Origin: Monosiga brevicollis MX1 | Taxonomy: Eukaryota > Opisthokonta > Choanoflagellata > Craspedida > Salpingoecidae | Length of the DNA stretch: 13,423 bases | Assembly: GCF_000002865.3 (NCBI RefSeq) | Contig: NW_001865048.1 | Span: 172,037-185,459 of the forward strand | Direction of reading: 5' to 3' | In this document: positions 8,396 to 13,423 of the stretch, piece by piece | Layout of the letters: every line of letters begins with the position of its first letter | Numbering within the stretch: the first letter of the stretch is position 1 | Position numbers and translations under genes: made by a program | The notes under the pieces: model-generated | The model's input: only the letters and a program-made list of their open reading frames with translations | What the model was told of the DNA's origin: nothing | Databases searched by the model: none

Positions 8396-11300
8396 ATGGT
8401 GTGTTCAAGAAGAGGGGCGGTCGTGCAGGGAGCGCCGGTATGGGGCTGGTGGTTGGTGTGCGGGGTTGCGTTGATGGCGCTGCCGGTTGCCATGCCGAAC
8501 CCAAGCGACGCAACCATCGTCATCGATGAGCTTGGCAACGTGCACATCAATGGTAGCCTGCAACGCCCTATCTTCCTCAATGGGGTGGACGTGCTCGAGG
8601 AGCTGGCTGGCCTCCGCGATGCTGTAACCCTGCTTCATGATCAGATCATGACCACAACGACCACAACGGCCACACCAACATCCACCACCACCCCCAGACC
8701 AATTGTGTTTTCAGGCAGCGTATCCTGCAACCTGAGCACCGTGCCTGCGGGCGTCATGCGTGTAGAAGGCACCGTAGATTTGGACGGCTGTGCAGCACTC
8801 GTGGCCGAGGATCTATTTGTCTTTCAGAATTTGGCTTTCATCGGCGGTTCTCTGCGAATTCGGGTATGCAGATACCACCCTCAATTGTCGATTGTCGCCA
8901 TTCTGCATCCGGTCCCCTTCACCCCACCCACCATCTCCCCGTCGGAAACAGAATAACCAATGGCTGACCAACATTGCGGCCCTGGCAAAATTGAGCGCCA
9001 TCGGCACTGACCTCATAGTTGAGGTTCGTCACGGATGCTGCGGAGCACCAGGTCAGACGAGGGCGCCACAACAAAGCTTCACATGACAATCCTGCCTATC
9101 GGTGCTGCAGGGCAATCAGCTACTCGCCAACCTCGATGGATTTGAGGGAATGGCCACAATAGGACGAGATATTTCCCTTCAAGTCTGTATTAGCCACTCT
9201 ATGTGCAGAGACCGCACGTCTCTCGCCCCCCTTTCTCCTTTCCCTCGCGAAGAAGAATGACATCGCAATCTTCTATGGCTGCCTGCCCCCGCTCTGACTC
9301 TGATACTTAGAACAACTCAGCCTTGACCAGTTTGCATGGCCTCGATACCCTGTCATCGATTGCGCGAACGTTCACAGTCAAGGTCAGCTTGACTTGATGC
9401 CCCAGCCTCTATGTGCAGCCAATCGTCTCATTCTCTCTCCTCCCTTGTTCATTTCACCGTGGCTGTTGTTGTAAACACCTCGATTCACAAGCTATCCCCT
9501 GCATCTTCAGCTCCAAACTCATGATGCATGCTATTTGATCTTCCTTCGTTTGATGCATTTGCTAGAAAAACTCGGCTCTTCAACGCTTGGACTCCTTGTC
9601 CAACCTCACCTTTCTCGCCAAAGACCTAATCATTAAGGTTGGATTTAGCACAAGCACCATGTTCCCCATTGTCGCTTTGCTTTCGGCCCAAATTTTTCTC
9701 ACATTATGTATGACCTGCACGGAATCTTTTTTGGGCACGTACTATCAGGCAAATCACAACCTCTCGCAAATCGCTGGCTTCGACAAGCTCACGGAAATCG
9801 GAGGCCACATGGATATCTCGGTCCGATTGCCCTTGGACACCGCCTTCCTGTCGGATCTTACTATACTCACACCAATATCCGCGACATGGCAATAGGGACA
9901 TTCAGCTCTGACCGCTATTCTAGGCTTTGACAGCCTTGTTGTTGTGAGCAAGGGTCTCAGCATCACCGTCAGTCTCCTCTGTTGCCATCCAACATAGCAT
10001 TCCCTCTTGGCCTGCATATTCAGTTGTGATACAGCAAGTAGGCAGGTGGGATGGTATAGTTGAAACGCTATGCTCACGTTTATGCAAATCCTTGACAGTA
10101 CAATCCCCAACTGCAGAACGTATCTGGCTGGACCTCACTTAATCTCGTCGGATCCTTTCTTGACATTCAGGTGCTTAGGGTGCCGTCTTGCCTTTTTCAC
10201 AGATAGTTTGCATGTTCTGCCACTTGCATTTGGCTTGCCCTGTGCTCACAGATTCTTGCCATTCGCTTGCAGTGGAACGCCATGTTAACTCAACTGGATG
10301 GTTTTGGCAGTTTGACAAGAGTCGACGGCAGATTCTTGCTTAGCGTAGGCTCGCCATCATGCATGCGACCGGGCATGGTGCTTGTTCTTCACTCGTCACC
10401 ACACCTTCTCACGTTTTACGCATGTGGGTCTGGTCGTCAGTCGAATCAAGCACTGCCCAACTTGAATGGTTTGCAAAACTTGGGCGCTGTGAAATCCGCA
10501 TTCACCATCAGCGTACGTCACGCTTTATCAAACTACACTCTAAACTGTCATGATAAAATGTCTCTCAGAAGCTACTCTCAAGCTTGTCTCACTCAATCGT
10601 TCTGATACAGGACCTCGGGTTGACAAATCTTGATGCCCTCGAGGCCCTCACGTTTTGTCAGAGTCTAAAACTTGAGGTATACGTGCCGTTGCAAGCACTC
10701 TCGTGTGTTTAGTCTTTTCTTGATAAGCTCACAACTCTAAGTTACGTCTGCGGACCTGGTTGCTTTTCATAGCATAATTTGGCTTTAGTCGACCTAAAGG
10801 GCCTCTTCAATCTCAGCCGTGTAGATGTGAACCTGGAGATTTCGGTGTGTTGCCTCATGCAGTTTCCACGGCCGTTTTCACCGCAAACTCTCAAATGAAA
10901 AAGTTGAGATGTTCATCTTAGCTTTATGGTTCGATTTAGCTCAACTCTGCGCTAAGCAGCATTGAGGGACTTGAAAATCTAACTCAAGCTCCCAGTACCA
11001 TCCTAATAGATGTAAGTTCCTGCAACTTTTTTTGCTTCCATTTGTTGCACGGGGCTTGACATCGACGCCTTTTTTTTTTTTTTCTTTTTTTTTTCTTTTT
11101 TTTTTTTTTATTGGGTGGGGGTGTATCTGCAAACGATCAATCCCTGCACTCGACGATCAGAGGAATCCTTTGGTACCCAACTTGAACCCCTTGCAGTACC
11201 TCGCATCACCAGTGGACCAGATTACTATTGTGGTAAGCCAATCTCGCCCGTGTTCAAGTGTCTGTGCTCTCACCGATCAGAATGAGTTCAAACACTGTCT

Positions 11301-11817
11301 CACCACGCACCCCTGGACCCAGGGCAATGATATGCTAACACATATCGGAGCCTTCTCTCGATTGATCCAAGTGTCGCGCTTTATCCGAATTGAGGTCAGG
11401 TTGCTGCACACATGCGCACTAGCCTGGATAACCTTGGCCGTGTTGTCACTATGAACAGCGTTCTTCATCAACCCACAACCCGCCGCATCGTTTTGAACAG
11501 AATAATGATATGCTCAAAGATCTGAATGCCTTTGAAAGCCTAACAAGCATTGGCTCCTACCTCTCTATTCTCGTAAGTCAACTAATTCTGCTTCGTGTGC
11601 TGGTACAGTAGTATGCTGACTTGCCGCTTTTATCTAGAAAAATGGAGCACTTGCAAGCCTTGAGAGTTTGTCAAACCTCACAGTTGTATCGACATACGCC
11701 CGCGTTTGCGACAATCAAAACCTCAACACGACGTACATCGCTAGCGTACTGGCAGGGCTTGGCTCCACACTATCTTCGCAGCAATGCCTGGCTCAAGCGT
11801 GTCAGGACTGCAATTAA
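8396..11817 (+). CDS. Secreted receptor-L-domain-like (LRR-type) repeat protein, 17 exons
   Basis: Exons: 8396-8863, 8952-9023, 9111-9182, 9311-9382, 9566-9637, 9749-9820, 9896-9967, 10099-10170, 10273-10344, 10441-10512, 10611-10676, 10773-10844, 10940-11011, 11161-11232, 11323-11394, 11501-11572, 11638-11817. All 16 introns are GT-AG and phase 0, giving 573 residues. An ATG at 8372 would add eight. Residues 1-33 form a signal peptide (Arg5-Arg6, hydrophobic 15-33). A short heptad-like helix (about 60-84) leads to a Thr-rich stalk (86-99). Cys111 and Cys132 cap the first repeat. About 16 repeats of 24 residues follow, with Asn at position 2 and hydrophobic residues at 5, 8, 11, 14, 17, 21 and 23, as in receptor-L/Ecm33-like solenoids. 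The last exon ends in a Cys-rich cap (Cys538, 564, 569, 572) with no membrane segment, so the protein should be secreted or wall/matrix-associated. Ligand unknown. Confidence 0.88.
8952..11709 (+). repeat. Tandem array of 72-nt exon-repeats (one 24-aa repeat per exon)
   Basis: Exons 2-10 and 12-16 are each exactly 72 nt; exon 11 is 66 nt. The first 72 nt of exon 17 form a further unit. In the 15 full-length units, position 2 is Asn in 14 (His in exon 7) and position 5 is Leu in 14 (Val in exon 14). Position 14 is Leu or Met in all. Position 10 is often Gly. Each intron falls one residue before the ladder Asn, so exon borders coincide with solenoid-coil borders. Nucleotide identity between units is low by eye, which suggests old duplications. 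Confidence 0.9.
11070..11109 (+). repeat. 40-nt oligo-T tract inside intron 13 of the L-domain gene
   Basis: T at all positions except C at 11084 and 11095. It lies about 50 nt upstream of the acceptor at 11160. It may act as an extended pyrimidine tract, or be the tail of an old poly(A)-bearing insertion on the minus strand; no flanking duplication was found by eye. Confidence 0.8.
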
Positions 11818-12287
11818 CGTGTAAAATATGTGACGATCGAAATCAACGTCTTTGATGCGTTGTTTTCCTCCGTGTGATTGTGTCAGGCAAGAACAGGATT
11901 GGAGCGCGGAAAAGCGCATGGCAATGGAAAGCCCTTGAAGTCAAACTACTGTATGCAAGTGTCAAAATCGTGCCCTCTCATCGCTTTCACACTCATCATA
12001 TCATCCACTATAAATCTTCGCTTGAGCATTCCCCATTGGTGATACAACTTCACTCACTGACCAACACACACGCACGCGCACACACACACCTATTGGGGCG
12101 GGTACCCCTCCATTGAGAACGCCGTGTGCAACCCCCGCGTGTTTCATGCACTTGGTGGTGTCTTGTGTAATAAGCTGGTGACGACCGTTCGACTCTTTTT
12201 GCCGTGGCCCCTGTGGTTGGACAGTATTTGCACTTTCCCTATCCTTGGAATTGAGCAACACGACGGCTATTCTCACGGTGTACCTGA
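11818..12287. other. Intergenic region, no gene recognised
   Basis: This follows the L-domain stop codon. TGTAAAA occurs a few bases after the stop and may relate to 3'-end formation. The region includes the alternating tract listed separately. Short open frames on both strands show no recognisable motif or compositional support. Confidence 0.5.
12064..12089. repeat. Alternating purine-pyrimidine (CA/CG) tract
   Basis: Twenty-six bases of strict purine/pyrimidine alternation, mostly CA with CG units in the centre. Such tracts are potential Z-DNA formers and polymorphic microsatellites. Confidence 0.85.
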
Positions 12288-13107
12288 TTTGGTCATTGTG
12301 AATGCTTACGACCGCAGCTGGTGCAATTAACCGCAACACGAGCTATTTTCTCACTCCCTGTCAGAGTCGAATTCGTGCTTCTCCAGACGCCATGGAGCCT
12401 GACACGCCCTCCCGACGAACGTTTCTCGAATCCCATTCAAAACGCTCCCCCGACAAACAAGTGCCCGCTCTGCAGCAGCCAGACACCTCAGCCGTGACTG
12501 ACCCGCGAGCACCTGCTGACCTGCCGTCCCATCAAGCGTCACAACGCCATTCGCGACGAGAACAAATAACTTACGTGTTTGAATCTCAGAGCTGTAAGCA
12601 AAGCTAGGCCGCCTGCTCAGGTACGCCACCCTCTCCCATGTCTGGGTGGAAAAGTCTGGCTACAACGCCAACGGTCAGAGCTGCCGCATCGACCTGCACT
12701 GCCGCAACCCTTTTCCCGGCGGTGCTCTGGGCCCAGCTCTGCCCGACCTGGGCATTGACGTGACTGTGCGCACAGCCCAACCCCCGACCACCTCGCAAGC
12801 CTGCATCAAGGTGGGCGCTGCCCTTCGCCGAGCCAAAAAGGAGAAGCGCGACTACTACACCGGTTTCAATCATGGAAAAACTCTGATCGTCCCTGCGGCG
12901 ATGACGACAACCGGTGGGTTCGCCTCCTCCTTTGTGGATCTGCTTGGTCAGCTCGCCCGCTGCGCCGAGGCCCGTGGTGTGTACCAGCCGGGGCTGGACG
13001 AGGCCTTTGTTCCTCGGTGGAAGGGTCGCTTTGCGGCGCTGGTCCATCAGATGAACGCTGACCACATCCAGCGCCACTTTGGCGGTGTCTGCCTGCGCTC
13101 GTCGTAG
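12288..13107 (+). pseudogene. C-terminal remnant of a non-LTR (LINE-type) retrotransposon polyprotein
   Basis: Two frames together resemble the region after the reverse transcriptase in LINE ORF2-type proteins. Frame one (12288-12569) holds CPLC followed by HLLTC, a CCHC-type zinc knuckle (C-X2-C-X12-H-X3-C), then KRHNAIRDE, as in many LINE tails. A TGA at 12495-12497 falls inside the knuckle and a TAA ends the frame at 12567-12569. Frame two (12598-13107) encodes 169 residues with DLGIDVTV, AKKEKRDYY, a VPAAMTTTGG block and a closing Leu-rich helix before TAG. This order (IDVTV, A..KR..Y, .P...T.GG) is the usual end of such polyproteins. The in-frame stop and the frame change argue for an inactive copy unless the assembly contains errors. 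Endonuclease and reverse transcriptase are not in the window. Confidence 0.65.
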
Positions 13108-13423
13108 GTAGGCACCGTCCCGGGGGTCCCTCTGTGGGGATCCCTGTGTGCACCCGTCACTCCCTAGGTGGTTCTCGTTGTGTCTGTTGATGGCTTGACT
13201 TGTATTTTTGTTTTAATTTTGCTTTAATTTTTGCTGTATTTTGTGGTATTTTTGCTGAATTTTTGTAAAGTCCTTTGTATGATGCCTTTGTCTTCTGTGG
13301 TCGGTTGTTTTCTCAATCCGACGTTGTGTCTCGTTGGATGTGAGCGTGCCGTGGTGTTCATTGTGTTTGTGCTGTGATGGCTTGTAGTTGTGATGTGTGA
13401 CTGCCTTTTTATGTGTCTTGTGT
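13108..13423 (+). other. T-rich 3' region after the retrotransposon remnant
   Basis: Non-coding. About 13200-13268 is dominated by TTTT and ATTTT clusters, with TGTAAAG close to its end. This could be the element's 3' UTR or flanking DNA. No gene is seen. Confidence 0.5.

Larger units (their letters stand above)
12288..13423 (+). mobile_element. 3' end of a non-LTR retrotransposon (5'-truncated, extends to or beyond the right edge)
   Basis: The element is inferred from the protein remnant plus the downstream T-rich 3' region. The 5' limit is uncertain: coding resemblance is clear only from about 12459. Truncation at the 5' end is typical of LINE insertion by target-primed reverse transcription. 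No terminal poly(A) or target-site duplication is visible before the edge. Confidence 0.55.

Noticed and set aside
8864-11637. Hidden alternative exons inside the L-domain introns
   Set aside because: The longer introns (3, 4 and 13) were read for Asn-ladder repeats between AG and GT sites; none was found by eye.
12604-13107. Minus-strand frames opposite the retrotransposon tail
   Set aside because: The plus-strand frame carries the family-like motifs; the antisense frames have none.

Overview
The window is eukaryotic nuclear DNA: GC-rich, gene-dense, with short (65-291 bp) GT-AG introns in every complete gene. The mix of a classical ER chaperone, a TCP-1 chaperonin subunit and a secreted L-domain (LRR-like) protein with a Thr-rich stalk resembles choanoflagellate genomes such as Monosiga brevicollis. 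That assignment is inference from gene style and was not tested by a search.

Layout, left to right. (1) 1-399, minus strand: an open reading frame running off the left edge with three well-formed C2H2 zinc fingers, preceded by a candidate leader intron. (2) About 500-999: a divergent upstream region shared with the next gene. (3) 1000-3748, plus: a complete three-exon gene for endoplasmin (GRP94, the ER Hsp90), from signal peptide to C-terminal HDEL. (4) 3749-4099: a short interval between converging genes. (5) 4100-6836, minus: a complete eight-exon gene for the CCT/TRiC theta subunit (CCT8, 547 aa). (6) 6837-7659: its upstream region, with a CA microsatellite and a long purine-rich stretch. 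(7) 7660-8240, minus: coding-like but unrecognised open frames that do not join cleanly. (8) 8396-11817, plus: a 17-exon gene for a secreted receptor-L-domain-like repeat protein. (9) 11818-12287: nothing recognised apart from an alternating purine/pyrimidine tract. (10) 12288-13107, plus: a broken C-terminal end of a non-LTR (LINE-type) retrotransposon polyprotein, followed by a T-rich 3' flank to the right edge.

The main discovery is gene 8. Fourteen of its fifteen internal exons are exactly 72 nt, the other is 66 nt, and all sixteen introns are phase 0 at the same place in the repeat, just before the ladder asparagine. One exon therefore encodes one 24-residue repeat, and every internal exon is a frame-neutral cassette that could be skipped, duplicated or swapped.

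The two chaperones act in different compartments (ER lumen and cytosol). Their tail-to-tail placement need not be functional, although they share a short 3' interval. The retrotransposon remnant, and possibly the zinc-finger frame, mark both window edges as mobile-element territory.
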